From positions 5,535,770 to 5,599,769 of the forward strand of contig JAQFVV010012420.1 of NCBI GenBank assembly GCA_028023455.1: DNA of 64,000 nucleotides, given 5' to 3'. Within the stretch, counting starts at the first letter, position 1; every line of letters begins with the position of its first letter. Under the pieces are notes generated by a model. The model saw only the letters and a list, made by a program, of their open reading frames with translations, was not told the DNA's origin and did not search any database. Shown here piece after piece: positions 10,401-23,500 of this stretch. The stretch comes from Epiperipatus broadwayi (lineage: Eukaryota > Onychophora > Udeonychophora > Euonychophora > Peripatidae). Made by a program: the position numbers and the translations under genes.

Positions 10401-13400
10401 TTATAGCTTCTCATTCAAGTGTGTCATACGCTTTGTTAATTTTTGTATATTAAATTATCGAATGAGAAGTCTTAAAATCTTTAATATTTTATAAATGAAT
10501 TTAAGTAATAATAGCACTTAATTAGATTTAAACTTTTTTTTTAAAGTGCAACTATTAAAAATCTTTTTTAAACGATTGACAAAGAAATTATTCTTTCATG
10601 CAGGTCAGCTTATTTAATAATTTGCTTTTATTCTTCTGTTAGATTTAATTTCTTTTAATTCGAAATATATTTTTTCTCTTTCTTTGAGTTTATTATAACA
10701 TCTATATAAATGTTTCAAACATTTATTCAGAAGATGGTACTACTGCTCAAATTTTTTTTTTTTAAAAAATTCAAGTATAGCAAATTTATTTGAGTTGTTT
10801 GGTTACCTTTTTTGCAAAGAAATTAAAAACACAAATTAAATAAAGCCATTGAACTAAGATGAAAAACTAAAATACGATAGCCATAGCAAATAGAATTATG
10901 AATTTACAAATATTTACTAAATTATACTTTATTTGATTTTATTTTCAAATGTATGTATCTTCTAAATTTTAATCATTTTGCAAAATGTTAGGAAAAATAA
11001 CTAATAGCATAAAAGAAAATAGTACGGTAAGGATAAGGAAAAAAAATCATGATTATGTTCGCAATTTGTTAACGGTTTGTACATCATAAAATAGTAAAAA
11101 AAAAATCACTAAATGTTGTGAATGGTATTTATAAAAAAATATTATTTTTTTAGGTTAACATGAATTTATATTCGATTTCTTAATATTTTTTAAACTTAAC
11201 AAGTAACACATGTTTGATAAAACAATTTTGAGAAAAAAAAACATACTTTACACACCTAAAAATGGATAATTAACAAAAAAACACCCAGCAAAGAAAGTAA
11301 AGGTAAAGGAACTATATGTCAGTACCTCTAATTCTTTTACTATATTGTATTCAATTATATATATATATGCATGTGTGTGTGTAATAAAAATTAAATAAAA
11401 CATGTTACTGGAGTAAATTATAACTCATAGCTAAGTTATTAAATTTGGCGAGCATAAAAGATTAAAGATCACTTTCGTAATTTTGTGCAGATAATTAAGA
11501 TTTTTAGAATACAGGTCTAGATTAACAATAATCTATCTCTACTGGAAATAATATCAGTAATGTCTAATATATATATATTGTCTACTTAGACATTTCATGG
11601 TTAGCTTATTTAAGATGGGTGCTATTTAAATAAAATCATAAAATGCAATTCACACCTCAGATTTAGTTATTCAACTTTAGCCTAGTTTATGAATGCTGAG
11701 AACAGATGCCCTACTTAAATGATTGATGATCTGTTTATCTGTGATATTTCTATTTTATTCATGTTAATGTATATGAAATATCATGAGCCAACATAAAATT
11801 CTGGTAAAATGAAAATACACAAAATGTAGTCTTTTAATATTGATCTAAGAACAACTTAATCACACCACTATATGATATAGTATAATGGTCAGATTTGTAC
11901 ATTCACGTAACAAAATCCAGAGTTCAAGCAAAATGTAACAAAGCTGACCGGACCAAAATGGTGAAATTTCGAATCTGACCAACTTCAATACATCTAACTG
12001 AACTTCGTAATTTAATACTCCATGAATCACATTTCTGAGGTTACTCTCTGTATCAATTTCTTTGTGTGCTGGCATAGCAAAGGGAGAAACATGAGACTCA
12101 AGGGAACAATTAATAAATTAACTATAAGTAAAGACTAAATAAACTACTCAACACTCTATGACTTAATTAGACAATGCATAAATATGTTAATAAAGATTGG
12201 GCTGATTTGGAATAGGTTGCAAGAAAACACATTAAACAATAATAATTTTAAATATATTTAATAAATAAGAATCAAAGGAATTAATCAAAATAAAAGAACA
12301 GAAATATTTAGCATTGGTTGGCTGAGTTACACACACAAGCATTACAAGAATGATGAGAAGGATAATGGTACAGTAGTCTCATCTTGATAGCAATGCAATT
12401 TATATAATTATCTGCAGTCTGTGACTCATGCCTAATATTGTGATATGCCAAGCTATTCTTGAGGTTTGCAAATGGTAAGTTAAATATTTCCCAGGATGAT
12501 GCAAATAAAGTGCAATAATCTACTAATTCTAATATTATCAATGAACAATTAAATATGGTCAAAATGCAGATTCACTAGATAAAACCAGATTCCAAGTTCA
12601 GACTAACACAAGGATAATAATAAGGCAGAATGAACTGGTTACCATAGATTGGCATCTGAGACTATGGCACTATAATATTAAATTAAAGATCATGGTGCGA
12701 GTGTGCAATTAATCACAGGATTCAGTACTTAGTACTTGGTACCATTGAACCAGATGACTTCCTAGTGCAATAAGGAACATTTTTAGTTTGTTATATCGGA
12801 TCAGTTTTGAATAAGATTGTGGACCCTCATGTTCCAGTTCTAAAAATATAGTTGTCCAAATTAAAGAATAGGGTGGCCTGTCACTAGAAACCCATTTAAG
12901 ATGGCTTAGCAAGGCATTATTGCATGGTTTGTGCTTAATAAAGACACATTCACAATGCTTAATAATAATGCAAATACTTATTTAAAATAACTAAGAGCAC
13001 TTAAATATCTATAGTTTCAGTCTGTTGAAACTAGCTCAAACCAGTTCTCAAAATAGCATATCTTAATGATACTAGAAAGGATTAATTAATAGCAATCTAG
13101 TTTTTATATATTGAATCAGTATTGTAACGGTATTTGAATTTCCCTAAGGAAACATCAAGGTGGTCACATCTCACTATGATCAGATTTTGGGTCTTCAAAT
13201 AGAATGCTGTGATTAAGATGATCTAAATTTAATCCAAAATTGAATTTACTTCAATAATAATAATTTAATATTAAATATCTAATATAGATCCAATATAGAA
13301 TAAATCATTCAGCCTTCATCTTTTTATTAATTGTTCCATTATGCTCAGAATTCAAACTCAGGGAGAAATTGCAGTTAACTCTCTTAAGGGGTTTCCATCA

Positions 13401-14720
13401 CTGTTACAGCAATAACCATACTCAATATAATCTCAATATATTTTAAAATTTATTTCAAATCACTTATTAGGATATTAGATAAATATAATATATGTGTGGG
13501 GATATGTGTTTGACTTTATTTTGATTTCATAAAATAAATAAATAAATAAAATAAATTAGAAATTTCTTTAAATTTAAGATAAACATTAATAATATTTATT
13601 AATGAATAACAATTCAAATTTATTTAATATAACAAAAATAATTATATGGGTTTGTTTCACATCTCTACTATTTTATAAGTTTAAATAGTTAATGTCTTTC
13701 AATATTTCCATAGTAGATATGTATATTATAACATGAATATATTCCAATAGCCTATAATATAATAAATGAATTTTTATAATTTATGAAAAAGAAATTATAA
13801 AAATGCTAAACTAGCTAATATCAATATAATACATATATAAATAAATAATAATATTATATTATACAATCCATATGAGAGAATTCCAGCTTCATGAGACCAT
13901 TCCTATGTAAAGTCATCATTAAGAAATAAAAATTTTCATACAGAATATTAGTTATTTACACAACTAATAACAAATAAACATTATCATGTTAACTAAATTA
14001 GTATCAACAATGTTTTGTCAATGTCATAAATAAATTCAATATGAAGAATGATAAACTCTTACTTTCATATTAAGTTTACTTTGTACCTTAGGTTAAATCC
14101 CAATCAAGTCGCTTTCATAAGAGATCTATATTTTATTAAATATAAAGAAAAATTTAACTTCATGATCTTCTGTTCATCTTCATTTATTCTTTTATAAATA
14201 AATTATTCCAAAGGCAAAGGATTTTAGTAACAAAAGAAATAAAATTAAATGTTTTTAAATGATGCTTCATGAAGACAATATGATATAAATAAAAAGTTCA
14301 TATTACTATCCTATTCATTTCCATGTTTAAAAGTAATGTTTGTTAAGAATAAAGTTATTTATTTCTTGGAGGTCAATCATGGGAAAGCTATCCAGATATG
14401 ATTGTTCCTAAATATTCTTCCATGATGTTGACATCTTCTACAAATGAGTTCATTACCAATTGGAGTTTATATACATGAAATTCATATAACTTTTAGGCAT
14501 TTTAGTAGGAATAAGGAATTGCATTTATTTTTGGTTAAAACTATAGCATTATGTAACCTATGACAAGTGAAGATTACTCACAAAGCATTTTTTATAGATA
14601 TAATCTTAAATTAATATTGGTTTGAATATAGAAATGTTTTCTTGAAAAGTTTATCTGTTTCAGAATTCCAATTTAGAATGATTTTGTAAGCTTTTTAATT
14701 AATAATTTATATATATATAT
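10401..14720. other. AT-rich intergenic; no gene seen
   Basis: Short open frames at 11860-12075, 12308-12562 and 12709-12912 on minus show no domain, no coding-like composition and no splice context that I trust. A small (AAAT)n run lies at 13530-13555 and a TA run at 14711-14720. The interval 11.8-13.4 kb is less repetitive than its surroundings and may be old unique sequence. Confidence 0.45.
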
Positions 14721-16448
14721 TGTGACGACCACATAAAGTCGTCGACACACATATATATTTATTAATAACATTAGATAAATTCGCTAACAAGAAGTAATAA
14801 AGGTGAAATAAATTAGCTATTAAATTTTTAAAAAAAGGAAGGAAAAGAAAAAATTGAAATTCTAATGTCAAAATTTACTGTGGATTTGTAATAGTAAGAG
14901 AAGGGGAGGGGTGCATAAAGAAATGCGTCTCTTTCTCTCTTGTAAGTCAAATGCTAGAAAGTTATTTTTGTTTATTGTGGAAGAGGGGAAGGGGATGTAT
15001 AAAGAAATGCGTTTCTTCTCTCTCATTAAAAACTGTATAATAACAAATTGAAATAAAATGTAAAACACAAATGTGAAAAAAAAAATGAATTGTAAACTTT
15101 AAATAAAATGTAATATGTGATATATAAAAAGAAAACAATATGGCCGTAGGTGTGAAAGTCTGTTGGACAAATTAAATTCCACGGACAAAGAAAATGTTAA
15201 CAACGGAAGATCTTTGCCTGATCTGTTAAATTAATTGGGACTTACATTCCAGCCACTAATTAAATAAAGAAACATAATGATAAGAATTGGTTGGAAATCT
15301 AAGTCTTAATTAAAAATTTTAAAAACAATGAACAAAAGAAAGAGAATAAGAAAATTACAATTTTTATCTGGCATTGCTAGTAGAGACTTTGAAGAAGCAA
15401 CAGCTCAAAGAAAATGGAAGAAGTGCGTGGCTAGTGGCGTTAAAGGGACATGGGTTCGGATTCAAGCCGTCTCATCACTGACTCACAATGTAAGATCTTT
15501 GCCTGACCTGCTAGAGGGACCACCGCTTCTGTAGCTGTCAACTGAAACTCAACCTAAAGAGTCAACAAGCAAAACTGGAACGAGAAATAACCCCACAAAC
15601 TGAGGAAGTTAATCAAGAGCGCTCGGAAGAAATACCCATGGAACAATTACAACAAAGCCTAGGTAAAAGCATGCATGCATTTTAATCTGTTTACTACTCA
15701 TAACTAAATACACAATTAATAATTTGATAAAATAGAACTCTATCAACAGGACTTTAAGAACTTTAATATTTGATCTGTTTTCATATGTTATTATAGCCAT
15801 GTATTTTATAAGTGTGTGTTTTTATTATTATTATTATAATGTATTTTTATATAAAGTGTGAGTATTATTATTAAACATATTTATCATTAAATTTTGTATC
15901 CTTGCTTTATTCTCCTATCACCAAGCTACGACAGGGGGGAAACTGTAATTAGTGATTAAAGGGGCATGCTGATTTGTTTAAGGTATTTATGTGCTGCTTG
16001 TTTGTGCAAATTCCCAATTCTAAAAAATAAATAGTAAGCGCTGGACATTTGTTAAATTTCTTTGAAATAGTTTGCTCTGTTCAGCAGCCGAGAGTTCTTG
16101 GCCGAGAAAAATAATGCCAAGATAATATGTACATATTGCCTTGGGATTCAGTCAAGGGTATAGATATGAAGTTAAATTTGTATCTGTATTGGCTCTCTGC
16201 TTGTATTGTAATGGCGGTGGTTAAATAAATAAACAATCCATTACAGTTGGAGGCTAAGCCGGGATATTTCAGTTAGCAAAACTGTTAGTAAACAAATAAG
16301 AAATAAATAAGATAATAAAGAATCAAAGTCGGAAAAAGAATTAAAGTATAATAAATAAATATAATATAAAATAAAATAATCGAAAAAATATAATTGAAAT
16401 AAAATAAATATATAAATCAAACCATCCAAATTACCGTTTCCGTTATAA
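14721..16448 (+). repeat. 5' LTR
   Basis: 1728 bp, starting TGTGACG and ending CGTTATAA; the first and last bases are imperfect inverted repeats of each other. It contains a 68-codon ORF (15328-15534), a splice-donor-like CCTAGGTAAAAG (about 15658-15669) and several AATAAA-type signals toward the end. It is nearly identical to 18811-20527. Confidence 0.85.
15328..15534 (+). CDS. 68-codon ORF inside the 5' LTR, function unknown
   Basis: A basic N-terminus (MNKRKRIRKLQF) is followed by SRDFEEATAQRKWKKC. The whole ORF is unchanged in the second LTR (19417-19623), although that alone follows from recent LTR divergence. The 3' half overlaps tRNA-promoter-like motifs: TGGCTAGTGGCG (15428-15439) resembles an A box and GGGTTCGGATTC (15452-15463) a B box, so part of this may be an embedded SINE rather than a gene. 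Downstream, another frame (about 15530-15690) is Glu/Gln-rich and runs to a GTAAAA donor-like site. It could be a leader exon of the element or non-coding. No homologue is recognised. Confidence 0.3.
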   Translation: MNKRKRIRKLQFLSGIASRDFEEATAQRKWKKCVASGVKGTWVRIQAVSSLTHNVRSLPDLLEGPPLL

Positions 16449-16468
16449 TTGGGGGTCAGAGTCCAGGA
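16449..16468 (+). promoter_or_regulatory. Candidate primer-binding site
   Basis: Immediately after the 5' LTR the sequence reads TTGGGGGTCAGAGTCCAGGA. A PBS normally begins TGG, complementary to the tRNA CCA end. The pattern loosely resembles the proline-tRNA PBS of some retroelements but is not an exact match, so the primer tRNA is not assigned. Confidence 0.45.
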
Positions 16469-16854
16469 TATTTTCACGTTTACAAGTTCAGTCCATTTGA
16501 ATTTGAATATAACAAAATTAATAGTTGATGCAATAATTAATAAACAGATCAAAAATAGCTTGGTGGTAGACAAAAGCAAGAAATAAAATAAAATAATAGA
16601 GGGTAAAAGGAGAGAAAGAGAACGTGATATAATTTGGGAAGTTAGGTTGCAAATTGGAGATAGTTGCGGAGGGGTCTTGAAGGCAGGCATGGGTGAGTGA
16701 TGAGTAGTGAGTGAGACGGGGAGAGTCAAACAAATGTACCTAGTGTCAGTGAAATATAAAGTTAGTAAAGTAAGATAATCCTATATGGATAGGGTTAGAA
16801 TAATAAAGTCGTAGAATAAAATATAAATGATTAGTGTGTGTGTATTAAATAAAT

Positions 16855-17826
16855 TTGATGCACACGATATCAAAAACAAAAATGGATGCTCTAGTGGGCG
16901 AAATAGAAATTAGCAAAAGAATGGAGATGAAGACTGATAATAAAAATAAAATAGAAAGCTGCATTATAATGGATATGCTTACGAAAATAATGGAAGGCCA
17001 GCAACAGTTGATTATGGAAATGAGGGAAAGAAATGAAAGAAATAGGAAGATAGAAAAGTTGGACGAACGACTAAATAAGAATTTTAGCTAAAAGATTGAA
17101 GAAGTGAATGAAAAATGTGAACAAACCTCAGACCAAATGAAGGTTGCAAATGAAAGGCTGGATCACCAGGAGGAACTACTGGAGAAAATAGAGCAAGTTA
17201 AACTAGAACAAGGGGAGAAAATTGAAGTAATAAAAAATGAAAGCAGAACGGTTATAGAAAGCATACAACTAGAGGTAACTCAGTTAGCGAACACAGTTGA
17301 GAGGATAGAAGTGAGAGTAGAAAGGGGTGAGAATAAAATAGAAAATATAACAGAGATAATAAGAGTTAACAGTAAAGAGCAAGAAAGCATGAGCAAGTGC
17401 TTGCAAATAAATAGTGAAAGTAACAATGTGGAGCAAATGCTTATAGACCCAGAAGGAAAGACTGTTGGACAGGTTACTGAGTCGCTAAATGCATTTGACA
17501 GCACTAGGCCTAATTACAAGGCAGAGGATCGGGGATTTAAACCCCAGCCCAATGATCCACACATAGGAAAGATGCAATTCAATCCTCACTGTGATTATTG
17601 GGAAGGAAACCAGGCATTTCCTGATAGATCAGAAAGTGCTAAATTGTCCAAACAGATCGGAAGAGGTTCAAATATAAATTACCCAGATGAGCAAGCCGAC
17701 TCTAGTGGACATTGGAACATTGCTCCAGTTCCAAGCAAAAGTGGAAATATGTATGGTAAAAGCATAAGAAACCTCCAGACAAAAACTAAGCCTAAAGGAA
17801 ATAAATGGACGGATATGTCAGTTTGA
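16855..17826 (+). pseudogene. Gag-like coiled-coil ORF with one in-frame stop
   Basis: One reading frame runs from ATG at 16855 to TGA at 17824-17826 (323 codons), broken only by a TAA at 17089-17091. Residues of about 10-190 are rich in Glu, Lys, Arg, Gln and Ile with heptad-like spacing (EKIEQVKLEQGEKIEVIK, RIEVRVERGENKIENI), indicating a long coiled coil. The C-terminal third (about 205-320) is Asn/Gly/Ser/Pro-rich, ends in a basic stretch and has no CCHC zinc knuckle. Position just inside the 5' LTR suggests a gag-type structural protein that could multimerise and package RNA. Gag assignment is inferred from position and coiled coil, not from recognised homology. Coding composition is far less AT-rich than the flanks. 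Confidence 0.55.
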
Positions 17827-18810
17827 TGAAACGGATAACGTCTTGGAATCATGAAAAATAAAATTGTTTTTTTTTTTAAACGTATGACAGGTGGGGCAAA
17901 CCATCTCACGACAAATAATTAAAGTCACTATAATAAACAACAACAAAAAAAGGTAGTGTTCATGGGGTGAAATCAATGATAGACTTAATGCGTGTTTACA
18001 TGCAGTCAAGCACAACAAGACAAATGTAAATAAAAGTAATTACAAAAAAAAAAAAAAAGGAAAAGAAATCTATAAATAATTTATTTATATAACAATCTGT
18101 CAATTATAAATGCAGATATAATTAACAAATAAGTAAAAGTAGAAATAAGAATCATTTAGGCTCATTAAAGAGACGGTTAAGAATTAATAAAATAAATGAA
18201 CAATAGTGATAATACTTAAATGATAGATATCACTGATAGGTGTATGAGGTTGCAGATTGAGGTATATATATGCGTGTGGATGCATTATGTTTGGGTTGTA
18301 TTTTGAGCTTGATTCTCTTCGCTAACTGTAGATCCTCATGGCTTACGGTGGTAAACTTTTAAATGAAGCGCCAGTAAGAATCCTGGACTCATTATATAAT
18401 AAGAATTAGTGTCTCAAAATAAATAAATGAAGAAATAAGAATTAGTGCTTCGAATAAAATAAATAAAGAATAAGAATTTGTTGTTTGCGCAAGATGAACA
18501 GGCAGTAGAAATATCCTGTTGTTCACATGCTTTAAACATTTTATGTTTTGATAGAGTTAAGTTATGCCATGGTCTCGTATGTGTAGAGATTAAGTTGGTT
18601 GATCAGCCAAAATCGATCGGAAAGAATTGTGTAGTTGTACCTAGCTGTCTCTCTGCAGTCATCCTCATCATCATTATCACTCATCATGACAGAGTGGAAA
18701 AGTAGGTAATAAAAGCAGAAAGAAGGGTTGAAAGCAAAGAATTAAAATAAGCTCTCATCTCAGACTAAGATTCGACCTGATTTTAATTCTCAAAAATGGG
18801 CGGAGTGTAA
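17827..18810. other. Non-coding 3' interior of the LTR element
   Basis: No conserved pol motif was found on either strand. A purine-rich run AAAAATGGGCGGAG (18793-18806) just before the 3' LTR is a plausible polypurine tract. Confidence 0.55.
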
Positions 18811-20527
18811 TGTGACGACCACATAACGTCGACAACACACATATACATTTATTAATAACATTAGATAAATTCGCTAATAAGAAGTAATAAAGGTGAAATA
18901 AATTAGCTATTAAATTTTTAAAAAAAGGAAGGAAAAGAAAAAATTGAAATTCTAATGTCAAAATTTACTGTGGATTTGTAATAGTAAGAGAAGGGGAGGG
19001 GTGTGCATAAAGAAATGCATCTCTTTCTCTCTTGTAAGTCAAATGCTAGAAAGTTATTTTTGTTTATTGTGGGAGAGGGGAAGGGGATGTATAAAGAAAT
19101 GCATTTCTTCTCATTAAAAACTGTATAATAACAAATTGAAATAAAATGTAAAACACAAATGTGAAAAAAAAAAATGAATTGTAAACTTTAAATAAAATGT
19201 AATATGTGATATATAAAAAGAAAACAATATGGCCGTAGGTGTGAAAGTCTGTTGGACAAATTAAATTCCACGGACAAAGAAAATGTTAACAACGGAAGAT
19301 CTTTGCCTGATCTGTTAAATTAATTGGGACTTACATTCCAGCCACTAATTAAATAAAGAAACATAATGATAAGAATTGGTTGGAAATCTAAGTCTTAATT
19401 AAAAATTTTAAAAACAATGAACAAAAGAAAGAGAATAAGAAAATTACAATTTTTATCTGGCATTGCTAGTAGAGACTTTGAAGAAGCAACAGCTCAAAGA
19501 AAATGGAAGAAGTGCGTGGCTAGTGGCGTTAAAGGGACATGGGTTCGGATTCAAGCCGTCTCATCACTGACTCACAATGTAAGATCTTTGCCTGACCTGC
19601 TAGAGGGACCACCGCTTCTGTAGCTGTCAACTGAAACTCAACCTAAAGAGTCAACAAGCAAAACTGGAACGAGAAATAACCCCACAAACTGAGGAAGTTA
19701 ATCAAGAGCGCTCGGAAGAAATACCCATGGAACAATTACAACAAAGCCTAGGTAAAAGCATGCATGCATTTTAATCTGTTTACTACTCATAACTAAATAC
19801 ACAATTAATAATTTGATAAAATAGAACTCTATCAACAGGACTTTAAGAACTTTAATATTTGTTCTGTTTTCATATGTTATTATAGCCATGTATTTTATAA
19901 GTGTGTGTTTTTATTATTATAATGTATTTTTTTATATAAAGTGTATTATTATTAAACATATTTATCATTAAATTTCATATCCTTGCTTTATTCTCCTATC
20001 ACCAAGCTACGACAGGGGGGAAACTGTAATTAGTGATGAAAGGGGCATGCTGATTTGTTTAAGGTATTCATGTACTGCTTGTTCGTGCGAATTCCCAATT
20101 CTAAAAAATAAATAGCAAGCGCTGGACATTCGTTAAATTTCTTTGAAATAGTTTGCTCTGTTCAGCAGCCGAGAGTTCTTGGCCGGGAAAAATAATGCCA
20201 AGATAATATGTACGTATTGCCTTGGGGTTCGGTCAAGGGTATAGATATGAAATTAAATTTGTATCTGTATTAGCTCTCTGCTTGTATTGTAATGGCGGTG
20301 GTTAAATAAATAAACAATCCATTACAGTTGGAGGCTAAGCCGGGATATTTCGGTTAGCAAAACTGTTAGTAAACAAATAAGAAATAAATAAGATAATAAA
20401 GAATCAAAGTCAGAAAAAGAATTAAAGTATAATAAATAAATATAATATAAAATAAAATAATCGAAAAAATATAATTGAAATAAAATAAATATATAAATCA
20501 ACCATCCAAATAACCATTCCATTATAA
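18811..20527 (+). repeat. 3' LTR
   Basis: 1717 bp, nearly identical to 14721-16448 with scattered substitutions and small indels (for example fewer TTA repeats near 19915). It repeats the 68-codon ORF at 19417-19623 and the donor-like site. It is followed by a TA tract shared with the start of the next element. Confidence 0.85.
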
Positions 20528-20540
20528 TATATATATATAT

Positions 20541-23500
20541 TGTAACGGAATATATGCCGTTACATTATGTTAAAATGAAAATAAAAAGATCGTAAATAAA
20601 ATTTGATTTATTAAAAAGAAAAAAAAAAAACTTAAAAAACTGAAAATTAAAAGTTGTTTAATATATATATAGATCGCATGATGGACAACTTTAAAAACTT
20701 TTAAAACAATAAAAATATTTGAAAGTAAATTTTTTTGTAAAAAGTAAAGATATAAAGATTGATATTTTAAAAATAGAAATAATGTTGATTTCTATAGTCT
20801 TAGAAAATGGAAATGATTGTCTTATTAATTAAATGATTGTTCAAAAGCAAACTACCTCGTGAGGCATGTAAAATAAATTAAATGGTCAGATAAGAGAATA
20901 CAAAGGAATTAAATGACCAATCTAAACACGAAAATGACAGCATGGACCATAACTGAAACACGAATGGATTAGTGACGTCTTGCTCGTTGAATCTCAAGAT
21001 CTAATGATAAGAGACTAATAAAAATATAAAAGCCAAATTATTATTATAATTGTTATCTGAGAGCTGACTATGAATAGATCGTTATAACTAGCTATATTGC
21101 AGATTTTCACGATGTGGAAGTCTGCAATAAATTTAATTTTCCGGACAACCAGTTGAGGCCTCTGGATGACAGTTCCTGACCAAATGCATGGCAAGTCATG
21201 GTTTCATTTCAAAGGACAAAATCTACGAAAGTGATCACGAAGATGGACTTCTCAATCTATTAAATCCGTAAAGTATAAACTATTGTGTCTATCTAATAAG
21301 AACTTTCCTAAAATTGCAAGTAATTAATAACTGAAAATAACTCTTATCTGACTTAAAGAATGCAAATTCACTTATTGCTATTTTTTTTTTATGTAGATGT
21401 TTAAGCAATCATTTCCAGTTCATTTTTTTTGTGTGTGTATTATGTTCTAACTAAAATGTATTAAATTTAAGTTGTTTATAGACGCTTGCATGGATTCGTT
21501 TGCGGTTAATTATATTTTGGTTTTCATATTTTATCAAAATATATAGACATTCGATAAATAATGATACCTTACGGTGAGTATCTAAAATGTATTTATTCGG
21601 ATGTCTTTTAAGTTATTGGTGACAACGCAAGTATCTTATGGTGAATACTATTGGGTTACTTATAAGTTTCCCTCTGCGATTGTCGGCATCAATAATTTTG
21701 TATTTTGATCATTTATGTTTATTTTGAAATGTTTTTGACCATGGAATCTATGTAAGCGATCTATACCCAACATTTTAAAGCAAATCTGTGCGATCTATTT
21801 AAAATAGTAATTTAAATTTTAAAAAAAAAAATAAAATATTAATGTTAAAATCTAAAAATAAATTTAATCTTCAATTTTAAATGTGCGTTAATAAAAATCT
21901 ATTTGTGTGTTAATTACTGGCAGTGGCTTCTTTTATTTTATTGTTCTAAATATTTAATATATACTTTGAGAATAGAAGTCTATTGAAACTTATAAATGTT
22001 TTAAAATCTCTGCTATTCCACTGAGCTAGTGACATGGGCTAACGACCGGAATCAAAATTTAAAAAAAAAAAAAAAATATTTTTTTTTTTTGACTTTTGTA
22101 TCTGCCTACTTTATAAATTTTTCTAGGTTCAAAGGCCTAGATGGCGCCCTGTAGTGCAGTTTACGTAAGTCTCCTCCCCCGATCGTTAAAATGGACTCCC
22201 AACGTGGCACGATCTTTAATAAACCACGAGTGCCCTGAGAATGGTAAAAAGTACTGCCAGTAAGAAAATTGCGTATATGTAGAAATAAATGCGAGGAATA
22301 AAATGTAACAATTAATATAAATCATAATTTAATTAAAAAAAAAAAAAAAGTCTAAAATCACGTAACTTCTTTGACTTGCCTAAGTTAATAATGAAATGTA
22401 GGGAAAAGGGAACACTTGAGGGAGGAGGTGTAATCTCAGCTGGGGTGAAAAGGAAAGAATAGTCAGCATTTTTTCTTGTAATTACTAACCAAAGTTTTAA
22501 CGATCGGGGGAGGAGACTTACGTAAACTGCACTACAGGGCGCCATCTAGGCCTTTGAACCTAGAAAAATTTATAAAGTAGGCAGATACGAAAGTCAAAAA
22601 AAAAAAAAAATTTTTTTTTTTTTTTTTAAATTTTGATTCCGGTCGTTAGCCCATGTCACTAGCTCAGTGGAATAGCAGAGATTTTAAAACATTTATAAGT
22701 TTCAATAGACTTCTATTCTCAAAGTATATATTAAATATTTAGAACAATAAAATAAAAGAAGCCACTGCCAGTAATTAACACACAAATAGATTTTTATTAA
22801 CGCACATTTAAAATTGAAGATTAAATTTATTTTTAGATTTTAACATTAATATTTTTTTTTTTTTAAAAAAAATTTAAATTACTATTTTAAATAGATCGCA
22901 CAGATTTGCTTTAAAATGTTGGGTATAGATCGCTTACATAGATTCCATGGTCAAAAACATTTCAAAATAAACATAAATGATCAAAATACAAAATTATTGA
23001 TGCCGACAATCGCAGAGGGAAACTTATAAGTAACCCAATAGTATTCACCATAAGATACTTGCGTTGTCACCAATAACTTAAAAGACATCCGAATAAATAC
23101 ATTTTAGATACTCACCGTAAGGTATCATTATTTATCGAATGTCTATATATTTTGATAAAATATGAAAACCAAAATATAATTAACTGCAAACGAATCCATG
23201 CAAGCGTCTATAAACAACTTAAATTTAATACATTTTAGTTAGAACATAATACACACACAAAAAAAATGAACTGGAAATGATTGCTTAAACATCTACATAA
23301 AAAAAAAATAGCAATAAGTGAATTTGCATTCTTTAAGTCAGATAAGAGTTATTTTCAGTTATTAATTACTTGCAATTTTAGGAAAGTTCTTATTAGATAG
23401 ACACAATAGTTTATACTTTATGGATTTAATAGATTGAGAAGTCCATCTTCGTGATCACTTTCATAGATTTTGTCCTTTGAAATGAAACCGCGACTTGCCA

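Larger units (their letters stand above)
14721..20527 (+). mobile_element. Non-autonomous LTR retrotransposon with gag-like ORF, no pol
   Basis: Two direct repeats, 14721-16448 and 18811-20527, flank a 2.36-kb interior. Both begin TGTGACGACCACATAA and end in a TTATAA motif. A candidate primer-binding site follows the left repeat and a purine tract precedes the right one. The interior holds one coiled-coil ORF (16855-17826) and no protease, RT, RNase H or integrase, so mobility would need proteins from a relative. Very high similarity of the LTRs, with an identical 68-codon ORF in both, implies a fairly recent insertion. It sits in (TA)n sequence on both sides, which hides the target duplication. 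It resembles a LARD/TRIM-type element with unusually long LTRs. Confidence 0.8.

Noticed and set aside
16241-16729. 162-codon minus-strand frame
   Set aside because: Crosses the LTR/interior border, antisense to the gag-like transcript, with Leu/Phe/Tyr-rich low complexity.
22333-22545. 70-codon minus frame in the palindrome spacer
   Set aside because: Crosses into the arm and ends in homopolymer-encoded Phe; no support.
22014-22680. A-box-like TAGCTCAGTGG in both palindrome arms
   Set aside because: No B box at the right distance on either strand and no cloverleaf; not a tRNA gene.
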